A stretch of DNA of 64,000 bases from Sipunculus nudus (GCA_026874595.1 CM049316.1:33549339-33613338); one strand, 5' to 3'. Positions 12,901 through 23,542 are shown, counted from the stretch's first letter. Numbers and translations: made by a program. Notes: generated by a model from the sequence alone, not told the origin.

Positions 12901-15900
12901 AGGTATATCTATGAATGTCAAGGGTAAACCTCCTGCCCACATTCATCCACACAACACACTTTTACGCCGAAATCAAGACATTTCGCTTAAGAATTTTTAA
13001 TTATCACAATTGAGTAAATTAAGCAAATATAGAGTCTGCTTTAGCAACATCCATTCCAAAGTTAACCGTCACGTTGGACGAGCCCTTAATTTGTTACAAA
13101 GACAAATTGTTCAGGGGAAATCACTAGGCCGATCCGGGATTCGAACCCATGTTGGTGGCGCACAAGTCCGGCGTACTAATCGCTTCGCTAGAAAAGCAGG
13201 CTTCACTATAGCGAGACAGTTCGGTCCGCTTTTATGTCACCCCGTAACAATATTGATATATCTATCGATCTATTTGCGGTGTAATAGCCGTGACGCGGTA
13301 TTATCAATATAAACAGAAAATTCTTGGTTCTTCCTTGGATAGTTAACGTGATACAACTGTTTTCCAGATTTTTTAAAATATAAATGCACGGTGATAGTGC
13401 AGCGACACTTGTTTTTGTCATCTCAACATATGTAAAAGGATAACATTGATGAATATAAGAAATGAGTGCCAAGAGTCACAAATGTTCACATTTACTTGCC
13501 ATGCAAGTGGATTTAAAGACTTGGTCAAATCCAGGTCAAAATTGCTTCAGTCTATCACTGACAGAAGGGTTTAGTCATAATTATGCACAATAGACCTCAC
13601 CCATACGCTGGAGGTTGTTTATAAGCCATACATGGACTGGTCTCGGAAACCAGTGGCGGGCATGGCGGCCATGTTGTAATCTGATAATCCAGATGACATT
13701 GGATGTGATGCTGAAGTTAAAAATAATATCTCATACTGCATTTAAAATGTAGAAATGTAACGAGGCATGCTTAAGCAGGGCCACTCTTGAATAAGCGGGT
13801 GTCCTATAGTAATCAATCCTTCCGTCTGTGTGTCTGGCTCTCCGTCTATCTGTCCATCTGTCCGTCTATCCTTCCACAAATTCTTTTTCAGATGATAACT
13901 TAAGTCAGAACCCTATTGATTTTGGGGTCATGAGGTCAAAGGTCATGGTCACAGGACCCACATCTTAAAAAAAAGATTGCGGAGGCTTTTTAAATGTTTC
14001 ATCCAAAATCTTTCACTTCGGGATTACCTAACAATATGGGAAGAACCATATTGATTTCAACATCACAAGTTCAAAGGTTAAAGTCACAGAACTATCCTAC
14101 TGATTTATACGCTTAAACAGGTTTATAGTTTAATACATCTGATGTAATTTTGCCTCTATTGCTTGGACTCCTACACCTTCATATATGACTCACTGATTCA
14201 TCTTGGCTTAGTGTTTATATACTGTTTTGGGTCAGTTTCCTCTGTCTCTACATGTGATCAGGTCTTTTTTTGTATTTTTTTTTTCAAGTATCACTCAGCC
14301 CGCACAAGAAGTCTATGGGCCTTGAGCGTGGACCGTCCAGACCTGTTAGTATTCTAGTTAATTATAATTCTACGTCTCCTGTATGCAGAAATACAAGTAT
14401 TTAGTGAACATCTCCTATAATTGAATTATATTTAAGAGGACGTAGCCAGAAGCTATATCCTGTTTTTTATGACGTCATTTCAGTGCCATAACCGAACCGA
14501 GAACGAAACGCTTGACGTCATCTCAGTCCACCACGTGTTCAACGTTCACAACCGCGTGCACCCAATCCCAGTTCCGCCCGACGTCGGTATGTGTAGTTTT
14601 TTTCTTCATCGAGATGCTCATTAGATAAGATCTATTTACCATAAATAAAATATAATTATTATTGGGCTTAACATTTTCCCATTTCTTTATCTGGTCTCGT
14701 CTTGTCTTATCTCTTTTCAGAGAGACGCTTGTGATTTACTTACATATTTGCAACATATAGAAAAGAGAAAAACGCAAATAATATTCAATCGATCCGTGGC
14801 GTAGATGGGGTGTTAATTAAATATATGGCATCAGCGGAACAAGTAATACAATGTATAATGCATCTAATCCAGGATACAATACCTTAAATGACATTGAATT
14901 CGGCCTACAGAACATCATGCACTGTCACGTAAACGCATTTAAGTTTACATCACACACAGAGCTCTGATTTCTAGTCCATTTGTAAGGCCAAACCAAAAAA
15001 AAAAGGATTCTACGGCATCATAACATATATTTTAGTGGATTTATTTTTTTTTTGTAACTGACATCTCGGATACGACACGACGGTCAAGGCCCATCCGTCC
15101 AACTGACGTATGTCTGACGGTGTTTCTGACATGCGTAATCGTCAGCAGTATCCTGGTCACCTACACCATCATGAGCGTCATCATCATCGTACTCTTCATA
15201 AGGGTAAGTGTGATAAAGATTTATCAATTTTATCAATTTTTATTTCGTCATTTTCTCTTCAATTGCGGGGGATAACTCTGAGTTGGAGGGTTATCAAAGT
15301 TTGGATTTTTTTTATAATCATACGTGGATTATCAAATGGTAAACCCATAAATGGAAGGAAAGTGTATAATTCTGATTAATTTCATTTCCAATATATAAAT
15401 ATTGTTCTCTGAATAGATTTGGAGTGGGGGGGGGGGGGGTAGGGGGTGGGGTGATAACATTGACAATCCCCCTTACTAAAAGGCAAGGGGGATATATAAC
15501 GCCAATCTAACCTAAATTAATGAACCTATATACACAATTAGTGGACATGATCGGTTGTAAAATAATATTCGATGATTGAAAGATAAAAAACGACCGATGA
15601 TCAATTATTAAACGATTATTTTACATACCATCTTTATTATTGTGTAATTTGATGAATAGAATTATAACTACAATATTAACCGAGTATATTACGTGTAACT
15701 TGTGCATCACGCTGAAATGTCAAGGTAATGACCCCGTTGTTGACCCTTATTCGTTGCACAAGGATAAGTATTGCTGATGTTCGCCGTTTTGTGCTCCGTA
15801 ATTCTTATTTCTCTGACAGAATAAGAATATATTATCGGGATAATATGACTTCTTTGGATGTGGATACATATTGGTTTGTGATTGATCATGCAAAAATGCA

Positions 15901-16226
15901 ATGGATTTAATCGATTTTGAAAGAAAAAAACAAATCGATATAATCGATTGAGCATATAAATTCCCACATACTGTACATCATTCTATTCTGATATGTTATG
16001 ATTACTTAAAAAATGAAATATTATATAATGTTTAGCTGTACGGTGATAACTCGTCCATTTCAACGACGACACATCGATCATCATAAAAGCTTATTCTTTG
16101 CAGATTCGTCAGGTTGACAAAGCTACTGTTCGAGCGATGGAACACCAGTCTTCATTGAAAGTTGAGGATATATCGGCCACTAATACCATGATTGAGTTCG
16201 GTCACGAGTATCGGAGCACTGAGTAG
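899..16226 (+). CDS. ZP-domain single-pass membrane protein (spliced gene)
   Basis: The proposed exons are 899-946, 1710-2753, 5609-5778, 9361-9647, 11108-11204, 12197-12374, 14484-14586, a poorly resolved junction (possible 10-nt exon 14721-14730), 15089-15203 and 16104-16226. With the microexon the frame closes at 724 residues. In order the protein has a signal peptide, a charged low-complexity region (about residues 20-300) with a Lys/Gly core, ZP-N (about 300-420), an acidic Pro-Glu linker, ZP-C (about 490-610), a transmembrane helix and a tail of about 40 residues. ZP domains polymerise into extracellular filaments, as in egg coats and apical matrices, so an extracellular-matrix or egg-coat role is inferred. 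The motifs WATPSGDPND and ENGCNAD, and the late Cys pair PCWNKTDC, support ZP-C. The exact product is not recognised. Most junctions are supported by consensus GT/AG sites and matching phase. Confidence 0.75.
1710..2753 (+). CDS. ZP gene exon 2: low-complexity ectodomain and start of ZP-N
   Basis: This 348-codon exon starts after TTTTAG and ends CTG|GTATGT, both in phase 0. It is rich in Asn, Ser and Lys. A run of Lys-Gly repeats lies at about 2311-2415, followed by Gly/Trp-rich sequence. The last roughly 65 residues begin ZP-N: NACESMSVWEIAI, then PECWLCRQ and HFAFNLLNNACKL carry the early cysteines. The antisense Pro/Phe-rich frames here are shadows of the repeat. Confidence 0.75.
2754..5608 (+). 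other. ZP gene intron 2
   Basis: No coding sequence is supported. It contains a (TA)n stretch at about 4207-4266, a perfect 16-bp palindrome CGCAATACGTATTGCG at 4143-4158, and a short hairpin TATCGCGATTCG/CGAATCGCGATA at about 4939-4977. Confidence 0.5.
5609..5778 (+). CDS. ZP gene exon 3: second half of ZP-N
   Basis: The acceptor is a long T tract ending TTGTAG and the donor is GG|GTAAGT. The product includes MRVKLVFPLKEEALAF and VVRCLTIQPD, typical of the last ZP-N strands and their closing Cys. The exon leaves two bases of overhang, matched by exon 4. Confidence 0.7.
5921..6050 (+). mobile_element. tRNA-derived SINE, family 1 (head)
   Basis: GACTTCTGTGG... followed by the B-box-like AGTTCGAATCTC resembles a tRNA-derived SINE head. 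It is related to the copies at 26765 and 46000, and is followed by the same CGCTCTG-containing tail. It lies in ZP intron 3. Confidence 0.55.
6076..7060 (+). repeat. degenerate tandem repeat with AAGGTCAAATC core
   Basis: Five imperfect units of about 130-170 bp share 'gaccttcaccttcaaggtca' style text, 'gcgataacttttgaag', 'gctgcatattttcc' and 'tgattgttcc'. Core positions are near 6266, 6435, 6563, 6716 and 6862. Poly-G tracts interrupt it at about 6301-6317 and 7061-7079. It is non-coding despite open frames. Confidence 0.6.
7130..7475 (+). repeat. 340-bp interspersed repeat, copy 1
   Basis: The unit shares 'aacacagcaatgttgacaaa', 'ttgatataaacaaaacaagc' and a closing 'aaggtcagatag' with copies at 27505-27870 and 41745-42115, and with an inverted copy at 7975-8310. 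No protein is recognised. It is probably a short non-autonomous element. Confidence 0.6.
7975..8310 (-). repeat. 340-bp interspersed repeat, inverted copy
   Basis: This is the reverse complement of the unit at 7130-7475, about 500 bp away, so the two could fold into a long stem in the pre-mRNA of the ZP gene. The sequence 'gcaaatggcgttttgcaaca' marks the shared core. Confidence 0.6.
9361..9647 (+). CDS. ZP gene exon 4: acidic linker and start of ZP-C
   Basis: The acceptor is TTCCTCAG and the donor is ATC|GTAAGT. The exon encodes a repetitive linker (NAEPEPEPEAVGPNAEPEPE) and more Pro/Glu-rich sequence, then KVGINVSTGLQQDEVFLGEY, which fits the first ZP-C strands. Phase in is 2 and phase out is 1. 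Confidence 0.7.
11108..11204 (+). CDS. ZP gene exon 5: ZP-C core
   Basis: The exon encodes MDLFASISALNIWATPSGDP and ends KIVENG before the donor GG|GTAAGT. The WATPS...DPND...NG(C) signature is characteristic of ZP-C. The usual Cys before WATPS is Ile here. Confidence 0.7.
11981..12155. mobile_element. MITE-like foldback element
   Basis: Terminal inverted repeats of about 35 bp (GGCGCTTGAATCCCTATTTA at the left, its complement at the right) flank about 105 bp of AT-rich sequence. It ends 42 bp before the acceptor of ZP exon 6. Confidence 0.65.
12197..12374 (+). CDS. ZP gene exon 6: ZP-C second half
   Basis: The acceptor is CTTTTATAG. Joined to exon 5 it reads ENGCNADTETTEPL, then FTARFQVFRFVNSSSLHLWV and PCWNKTDCNM. 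The donor is ATG|GTGAAT, in phase 0. Glycosylation sequons NVT, NSS and NKT are present. Confidence 0.7.
13120..13245 (-). mobile_element. tRNA-derived SINE, family 2
   Basis: On the minus strand it carries a B-box GGGTTCGAATCCC and a degenerate A-box, followed by sequence matching the copy at 39285-39440 (GCGACAGTTCGGTCCG region on plus). It is inside ZP intron 6. Confidence 0.6.
14484..14586 (+). CDS. ZP gene exon 7: juxtamembrane region
   Basis: The acceptor is CATTTCAG and the donor is GTCG|GTATGT. In the inherited phase it encodes CHNRTENETLDVISVHHVFN and further residues ending IPVPPDV, with two sequons. A second frame is also open, but phase favours this one. Confidence 0.55.
14721..14730 (+). 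CDS. possible 10-nt microexon of the ZP gene
   Basis: A strong acceptor (CTCTTTTCAG) is followed by AGAGACGCTT and then GTGATT. Including it restores the frame between exons 7 and 9 and adds ERRL, a basic motif where ZP proteins often carry a furin-like cleavage site. The donor is weak, so this is a hypothesis. Confidence 0.25.
15089..15203 (+). CDS. ZP gene transmembrane exon
   Basis: The frame PIRPTDVCLTVFLTCVIVSS continues through VTYTIMSVIIIVLFIR, a clear hydrophobic helix with a basic stop. The donor is AGG|GTAAGT. The acceptor (GTCAAG) is poor and the 5' edge could lie further left, in the open frame from about 15055. Confidence 0.55.
15285..15500. repeat. interspersed repeat with poly-G
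   Basis: 'cccataaatggaa', 'atatataaatatt', 'ctgaatag', a G-rich tract, 'acattgac' and 'atccc' recur in the same order at about 60210-60360, so this is a dispersed repeat in the last ZP intron. Confidence 0.45.
16104..16226 (+). CDS. ZP gene last exon: cytoplasmic tail
   Basis: After TTCTTTGCAG, in phase 0, 40 codons run from IRQVDKATVRAMEHQSSLKV to a TAG stop at 16224-16226. The tail is hydrophilic, as expected after the membrane helix. Confidence 0.65.
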   Translation: MRQVDKATVRAMEHQSSLKVEDISATNTMIEFGHEYRSTE

Positions 16227-16275
16227 AAAATATACAAAATACACAGATATTTAAGGTATCATTATTGTTTTAATT

Positions 16276-16822
16276 CCCTATATCTAAATCCTATTCAAAG
16301 TGCATTAAATTCATATAAGACCCCATAAATTATATTTCTAAAAGGTTCACTATTTTAAGCCTCCATTAACAATAAGCCGCTTTTTAATTGACTAATATTA
16401 AACTACATTATCAAATCTCAGACTCTTTTTTTTTTGTTTTCTTCTATCTTGTTTCTGTCTACCCTTAAACTGAAATTTCCAATTTTTATTCAATTATTGA
16501 ATCATTTTTTTTTAAATAACAATTAAAATTTCAGTTTTAGGCTAGACAGAAACATGATATGAGAAAAACAAAAAAAAATCTTTGAGATATCAATTGTCAT
16601 GTAGTTTAATATTAGTCATTAAAAACAGGATTATTGTAACTACGGGCTTAAAATAGAGCACCTTAAAAAATAATTTGTCAATGTTACAAAATCATGTGAA
16701 ACAGATTGGAAAATTTAAAAAATAAAAATACTATCAGAAAGGTCCCCGCACCAAATAATTAATGTATACTTTATGGGGTCATATGAATATAAGCCACTTT
16801 TGAACTGATTTTAGATATAGGT
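16276..16822. repeat. large imperfect inverted repeat (foldback)
   Basis: The left arm starts CCTATATCTAAAT and the right arm ends TTTAGATATAGG. Inside, 'ttcatataagaccccataaa' pairs with 'tttatggggtcatatgaa', and 'gactaatattaaactacat' and 'gtttctgtcta' have partners on the right. The centre is near 16505. The right arm carries about 110 bp extra. It starts 50 bp after the ZP stop, so it may be in the 3' UTR. Confidence 0.7.
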
Positions 16823-16909
16823 GTTTCAAACAATGATGATTCCTTCACTGCGAAAGAGCGAGTCGGAACACCTCGGCCGTTCATTGCCGGTCAGTTCTCG
16901 GATGTATTT
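16815..16909 (+). other. possible alternative 3' exon
   Basis: After TTAGATATAG a short frame reads SNNDDSFTAKERVGTPRPFI and ends at TAA (16907-16909). It could be an alternative tail of the ZP gene or a chance frame; the acceptor sits in the inverted repeat. Confidence 0.2.
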
Positions 16910-17223
16910 ATGGCCTAAAAAACGAAATATATGGTGTCGTTCGCCGGGATCCCACTTTGTTACCTTTTCTATTCACTCGTCAAAGAAAAAAAGTAAAATA
17001 TTCAAAGTTGCAAAATTTATTGATTTACGAGATAAAAAAAAAACGTGTATAATATTGGCTTGATATGTTGCTGGACATGAAAAATTGCAAGTTCTTGATG
17101 GATGGATGTTTATCATATAGATTCTTCATATGTCGTCTACCTTTAATCATAATGCGCATAACCAATATATCAGGGATATTTCTTTTTTCTTTCTATTTCT
17201 TGAATCGGTGTTCTCTTGTCGCT

Positions 17224-17447
17224 TAAAAGGTAGAAGCTGTGGGGACTGGCACACAAAAGGCAGTTACATAGCGACCATCATTTGTACACAAGCTCGGCCT
17301 GAACCTTGCCTTGACGGAATACTTTCCGTGGCGGCTAACGATATATATCCGAGGTTAGACGCCAACGGATTCAGCCGAGATGATCTGAGTGTGACAGCTA
17401 CACCAACAGGTGTCCATGCATATAGCTTTAGGTGCTATAATTATTAA
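17224..17447 (+). other. candidate unassigned coding exon
   Basis: An open frame with mixed codon use encodes SCGDWHTKGSYIATIICTQA and further residues to RCYNY-stop. A possible acceptor CTTAAAAG precedes it. No family is recognised and no partner exon was found. Confidence 0.22.
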
Positions 17448-19098
17448 TGTAAATTGTGAAAAGTTTATTTCTAACTGATTTATATTTATATTTCATATTT
17501 TTTATAATCTTCATATTTCGCGTTTACATAGACACGGAATTTAATCTCAACCAAGGGGGTATGAAAAGCATCCAAAATGTAATGATATTGTTTGCATGTT
17601 TTTTGCTGTTATGCACTCACCGGTAATGATGACAGCCTTGAATTTGTTTTTCAAAGATAAATAAATTCACATTTATCACAAATTTTATTTCTATTTAAAA
17701 CATATAAAAATATAGAACCCTCAATCACAAGAATTCCGTTTATACATACACATGAGAAATGTAAAAGCAAACATGAATGTTTTATATTATAGACATCATC
17801 ATAAACATAAGACTAATCCGGTCATGAGGCCATAATCTGCATTGGTTATGATGTCATAATGGTACTTTTCATTTTGAGCCCTTACCTTTTTTACCAAATA
17901 AAAATGTCAAACAATTCTTATCAGTTTTGTCTTGTTAATATCAATAAAGAGAGTATAGAGTGATAACTATCGTAAAACTGGCGATCAGGTTTTAGAAATA
18001 ATGCTGCGCTGACTTTTAAACAAAATGTGAAATCGCCAACAAGACCAATTACGAAGAATAGATTGTATTATTCTTTGACCGTCGTCGGTTCGTCATTTAG
18101 TTGATTTTTCTGTTAGCAATTTTACTCAAGAATTTTGGTAGATTTTTGTTAAAGTTGTAGAGCATTAGGATTACTTGTAAAAAATCCATTAGATAAACAA
18201 ATCAGCATAGTTCACAACTTTTTGAGTTAAATTGCCAACAGACAAACAACATAACCAATGTAATACTTCGATATACCTCGCGCTCAGTTGCGGTATAATA
18301 AGCTTCGAATCGAAAGATAAAGAAAATGGTACACCGGGCAACAAAACCAAGATCTAGGATATATCTTTAAAAATATGCTCTTTATAAAATATGACCATCT
18401 GCAATGATTTCGTTTATAACATTTACATTACCAACACTGAACTGGAGTTTCACCACTAAGACTGGTCATAATGCTTCACCCAAGTAATGCTTGAAGTTAA
18501 TAAGAATTGATGCACTTTTAGTCATGTAGCATCTTTTCCCATGAAAAGATGTTTCTTTGACCACTACAATATTAAAACTCAACGTGATTCCATGTCTTAA
18601 CTGACATAAATATCTAGAACTCCTATTTGGCTCTTACTTCTAGTAAAGCTTGACAGTCAGAGAACCACAGTAGTTACACGATTGGCCGCCAGGTAGCATT
18701 ACCTGTCCCAGGTGTTTCACATGCTTGAGTAACCAAAATACATTTAATTTTATCTATTGACTGAATGTACCAGTAATTTAGCCTTTAGTAATTGACACTT
18801 CAACGCATTTTCCTAAAGTGACTTCAGTACACAATATTAGGCAAAAGGAGATTCAGAATTCCCTTTCTCATTTTAATTATTTCCCTGCGGGCATTACATC
18901 CTTCAGAGATTTATAATAACGTTTTATTAAATTAAATCCTGACCACATGATCGCGAGTAAATAACGGTGCCATATGCACTGCAAAAATGTTGTAGTTCTA
19001 AAAATTACATTCGTTAAAAGGAAGAGTGAATACAAGGATCTGAAGTCCCAGTTATTGGACTGATGTGGACGTTTCCCTCATCTCCTACGCCAGTTTGT
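17448..19098. other. intergenic region between ZP and LDLa genes
   Basis: AT-rich, with no coding sequence seen. A minus-strand AATAAA (plus TTTATT at 18923-18928) lies about 170 bp after the LDLa gene stop and may be its poly(A) signal. Confidence 0.4.
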
Positions 19099-19560
19099 TC
19101 AGCTTTTTAGTTTGATTTTTGGGGGACGGTTCAGCAATGGTGCTGCCGCATCGTCTGCGTCATCAAAATCATCATCATCTTTATCAACGGTTCGGGTATA
19201 ATTGGTACCTGACCAAGGGTCTTCATGGGAACCGCCCTCGTGACATTTATCAAGCCCTTTTTGAGATGTTTCCTGATGTGTTGACTGCTTTTGTGCTTCT
19301 GCGGTGGCAAGATCGCGCACAGCCGTGAGCTTGGCACGCTGGCGCCGCCTAGTGATGATTATGTATAATGCCAGACATATTGCAACGATCACCGTGGCAA
19401 CCACCGTTCCTATCACCAAGTCTCGGTAGAAACCTGTAATATATATAAGTTAAGGTATATCATACTCTAGTAGGTCTCATAAGCTCTATGTTTTATTGGC
19501 TATCATGGTTCATGCTTGAATAAATACATCATAAGGTATATGATAAAACGGCGTCTCACA

Positions 19561-19615
<55 letters not shown>

Positions 19616-20652
19616 TAAATATCTTTCAATATAAACCTTAGATATATATTTATATATATATATATCATTTCATATAAATCTTAGATATATATATATATAT
19701 TATTTATTCTAATATTTTATGAATATAAATATATATCATAAATATCATGATATATATAAAATTTTGATTACAATATATATATATATATATATATATATTT
19801 GAGTTACATACCTCCACATCCAGCCCATATCCCTTCGTCAGAACCGTCGGGACAGTCACGATGACCGTTACAGAAGCTCGCTCTTGGTACGCATACGCCG
19901 TTACTACACTTCCTGTATCCCGGACCAGTACAGGATTCTGTGTGAATAAAAAAATTAGATTCATAAACCTGAAATATGAAAAAAAGCTTTTCCTGTGAAA
20001 CATAAGTATAGTACTCTTAACTAGATAATGACATTTCATTTTTATTTTAATCTGGCACATATTTTCTACAAATTTATAAAATCATGAATGTAAAATACTT
20101 TAATTATACACTCCACTTAATCCTAAAAATCGACCTATCGATCCATCCATACACATTTACATACACATATCCTTGCACGCATCCATTTATCCATCTTTCC
20201 ATCTAGTCATTAAACCATCCAACCATACAACTAATAGTTCGTCAATCCAACCGTCCAGCTTTCAAGCCGTCAACCGAACTTTACTTAAATCGACCCATCT
20301 ATCCAAACATACCAATCCATCTTTCCATACATGTCAGTCCATCCATCCATCCATCCAAATCCATCTATCTATACCCGTCCATCGATCCATACAAGTCTAT
20401 CAATCCATACATACATACCCATCCATCCATACCCGTCCATACATACATACATACATACATACACATGCATCCATCCATCCATACATGTTCATCCATCCAT
20501 ACACGTCCATCCATGTCCATCCATCCGTACACGTCCATCCATGCATGCATACATACACGTCCATCCATTGATCCATTCATCCGTACATACCAATCCATCT
20601 ATCAATCTGTTCATAAAATCAGTTTGGACCAAGACTGAAGTGCCTGACAAAC

Positions 20653-20707
<55 letters not shown>

Positions 20708-20932
20708 TGGGACCCCCCCTTGCGACCACCTCGCAATTACGACCACCCCACAATTACGACCACTATTTTTGGTCCCAAGTACACGATTCAGGAAACTTAG
20801 AGTTTCACAAATACGACCACCCCCAAATTACGACCACTTTGGTCAGTCCCAAAGGTGGTCGTAATTGTGGGGTTCCACTGTATATTTATATATATCACAT
20901 GATATATATATATATATATATATATATCACAT

Positions 20933-20991
<59 letters not shown>

Positions 20992-21157
20992 ATACATACA
21001 GACAGACAGACCTACCGTAGCAGTGTTTCTCGTCCCACGGGTCGTAGCCTGGACAGTCCCTCTTCCTGTCACAGACCAGGGACTGTGCAATACACAGGTT
21101 ACCTCCGCAGTGAAACAGCCCAGTCCCGCACGGGTTGTACTCCTCCTTGTTAGACAT
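19099..21157 (-). CDS. LDL-receptor class A membrane protein (3' part of gene)
   Basis: Three minus-strand exons are supported: 21016 to about 21150, 19812-19937, and 19099-19433. The first two each encode one six-cysteine LDLa module: [13 protein letters not shown]...WDEKHC and [13 protein letters not shown]...CPDGSDEG. The acidic calcium-cage residues are kept. The third has a transmembrane helix ([20 protein letters not shown]), a basic stop RRR and a cytoplasmic tail of about 80 residues with an Asp-rich run. LDLa modules bind ligands through calcium-ordered loops, so a cell-surface receptor or adhesion role is inferred. Splice phases agree across both introns. No signal peptide is visible. 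The ATG at 21155-21157 follows a nearby in-frame stop and is not convincing, so upstream exons are probably missing. Confidence 0.7.
19559..19612. repeat. (TA)n microsatellite
   Basis: Uninterrupted TA repeat in the last intron of the LDLa gene. Further TA runs are at 19642-19663 and 19774-19798. Confidence 0.9.
20106..20610. repeat. (CATC/CATA)n minisatellite
   Basis: CCAT/CATAC tetramer-rich array in an LDLa gene intron. It is the cause of the long open frames seen on both strands here, which are not genes. Confidence 0.85.
20705..20880. mobile_element. pogo/Tigger-like MITE
   Basis: Ends CAGTGGGACC and GGTTCCACTG form terminal inverted repeats flanked by TA on both sides, inside a TA microsatellite. 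Internal 'aattacgaccacc' repeats occur in both orientations. 176 bp, no coding capacity. TA duplication and CAGT ends fit Tc1/mariner-pogo elements. Confidence 0.7.
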
Positions 21158-22930
21158 GATTGGTAATCAAGTACTGATTGGATATTTAAATACTATAAAA
21201 TTCCTTTTAGCTGTGTATAACATTTACGTACTATACACATACAAAATATTGAAACCTTGAAAAATCTTCCACTTTGTACCTCAAAGGTACCACGTAGATG
21301 CGAGTAACCGTCAACGTATGAAAGAAATTCGTCTTTGCCCAAGACACAAACTATGCCTCTTAGGAGCTCACAGTTAATCAAATCTCCTGAGAATAATACC
21401 ACAGGAAACAAACTAATTCGGTCATCAGGGCGTTTTCTTGAACCTATGCTTGCGTCCAGACTTCCTCCTAATCTCGTCGCCCGTGTGGCCACTTGCAAAC
21501 ACACCTGTATACACGTTTCAATCAGATGACGCTACGTCTGTATATATCCAGGACAGAACGTTCGTGAGTTAGGGCAGGGCGCAAATTTCGTTGCAGTATA
21601 TAAAGCATCCACCACACGTGTTATATTCCCTACTCACAACAAGATATATTAGTTACTGTCCAAATTTGTGTCACGCAGTCTTGCGCTTGGTCATTGTTTG
21701 CGCTGCATGAATCCACTCCTTATTCTTATAATTATGTAAACATCCACGTTTGTTTAAGGCTGTTCGAGTTGTCACTTGTGATAAGGCGTACCAAGGATAA
21801 AAGCATAGCGGGAACTTCACATCTATTCCTCACTTGTTGTGCACCGCTTTACCTGTGCTTATCCTTAATGATTAACCAGCCCAGGTAACCCATTAACCAG
21901 GCCGAATTCTGACGCGCTCAACATGTGACTGGTCGACACGGGTGCACATGCACTGACACTATTTGATAACAATATCTGTGTGTAGATAGTTGTAGTTTTC
22001 ATGCAATACAAAAAGTTTTTGTAGGAGAAGTACCAATATCTCAAAGGAAAATATATATTTTCAATCTATTTTCTTGTCAAATAGATAATGACATCTATGT
22101 TCATTGAATATAATCATATTCTAAATCCCATCATATTACAATAAAACAGATTTTACTGTTGAAGTTTATTGATATATAGTTTTCGTAAAAGGATCCAAAT
22201 ACCTTGCAATTTTTTATATTTAATTTTTTACAGAAAGATTGTGTGGTGTGTAAAAAAGTCGGTACTGCCAACTTAACAGTGACGTCAGCCCAAGGAAATA
22301 CACCTTGAACAAATTTTACAAATTTGAACTAATTAAAAAGAGGAACAATTTATAGATCTCAACATTAGGTTAATGTGTGCCTGATACTGGTTGCACAAAA
22401 TATTCTTGTAAGAATAAAAACACCACTGATAGATTTAAGTCATCGCTGAATATTGTTAGTGACGGCACACTATGCAGTAGCGGCAGCCTGCCAAGCAAAC
22501 GTCAAAAATTGATTTACTAAAGACGTTGGGGTGGCAGTACAAGCTATTGGGTTCGCCACAATCCTATAGTACATGCAGATATGCACGCCATTTCCAACAG
22601 TTCTTTTACATTTACATCTGCTTGTTGAACTGTCATTTTTCCATAGTTAGACATAGAGTGACATTACTCTGTTGGGAAAAATAATAGATATTACATTTAA
22701 GGTTGACTTACGTATATTCATTCAGCGTTTATTAATACGAGGCTGTTTTAATCGGGATGTTTGTCTCTGCGTCCGTCTTAATGGCTTGACAGGTTTGTGT
22801 GAATCTGTGCCATGGAAAAAAAGGAGGTAGCTTATGTAATTAAAACTGTGTAACAAAATTTTTTCTTAATCATTTAGCAAATACAACACGACCATATAAG
22901 CCTCTGGGGTTAATAACTGTCACACAGCAA
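21158..22930. other. intergenic region upstream of the LDLa exons
   Basis: A minus-strand frame at 21260-21500 (including LFPVVLFSGDLINCELLRG) could be an upstream exon, but its splice sites are weak and the family is unknown. The rest shows no coding sequence. Confidence 0.25.
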
Positions 22931-23351
22931 ATAATTTGATCCAACCCTTAGAATGGACATTCTATTATGACTTGCATTATGACTCACAGGCCCCTATCAG
23001 TTATTTTAGAAGGCCAGAATGTCATGTTGTCATGGCTAACTGCACCAACCAATCATATCAGTCTCTGAACTGGATGCAATGCTCCAAACACATAAGAAAC
23101 AAACGTGCTAATAAGTTTACCTAATCTTCATACGTGGACGTATTCTTTTAAAGTATTTCCGGAACTAAATCCAGTGACAGCTAACACAGTTCGAGATATA
23201 TAAAAATAGAAGGCTGCGTAGCACATTAATTTACATTTCAAGCAATGAAGTAACTCATGGTTGAGCTTGGACCGAACTTTACCCGTACACAAACATGCAC
23301 TCTGGGGAAAAGTGTATAAAATTTATCAAATAAAATTATCAATTTTATATA

Positions 23352-23542
23352 CAGTAAAACCTCGTTAGGACGACCACTAACGGGACCTCGTTCGATAAAG
23401 CGGTCGCATTTTTGAGGTGGTCATCTATGCGAGATCATATAAAAAGAGCAAAAATAGAATCGGGACCATGAGCAAGTTGTCTTCATTTTTAGGGGGTCCT
23501 TAAAGTAAGGTTGACATTTTTGGCGAGGTTTAACCGTACCTG
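23352..23542. mobile_element. pogo-like MITE downstream of cyclase copy A
   Basis: CAGTAAAACCTCG at the left and CGAGGTTTAACCGTACCTG at the right are imperfect terminal repeats flanked by TA. The equivalent copy in unit B is at 37585-37754. Confidence 0.55.

Noticed and set aside
13120-13245. Functional tRNA gene
   Set aside because: Only promoter-box similarity is visible, with no complete cloverleaf, and related copies occur elsewhere, so it is a SINE.
20173-20663. Long open frames rich in His/Ser/Ile or Asp/Gly/Met on both strands
   Set aside because: They are translations of the CATC/CATA tetramer array.
19559-21000. Tyr-Ile repeat ORFs
   Set aside because: Translations of TA microsatellites; the same applies to those at 24620, 36720, 39240, 39590, 61110 and 61310.
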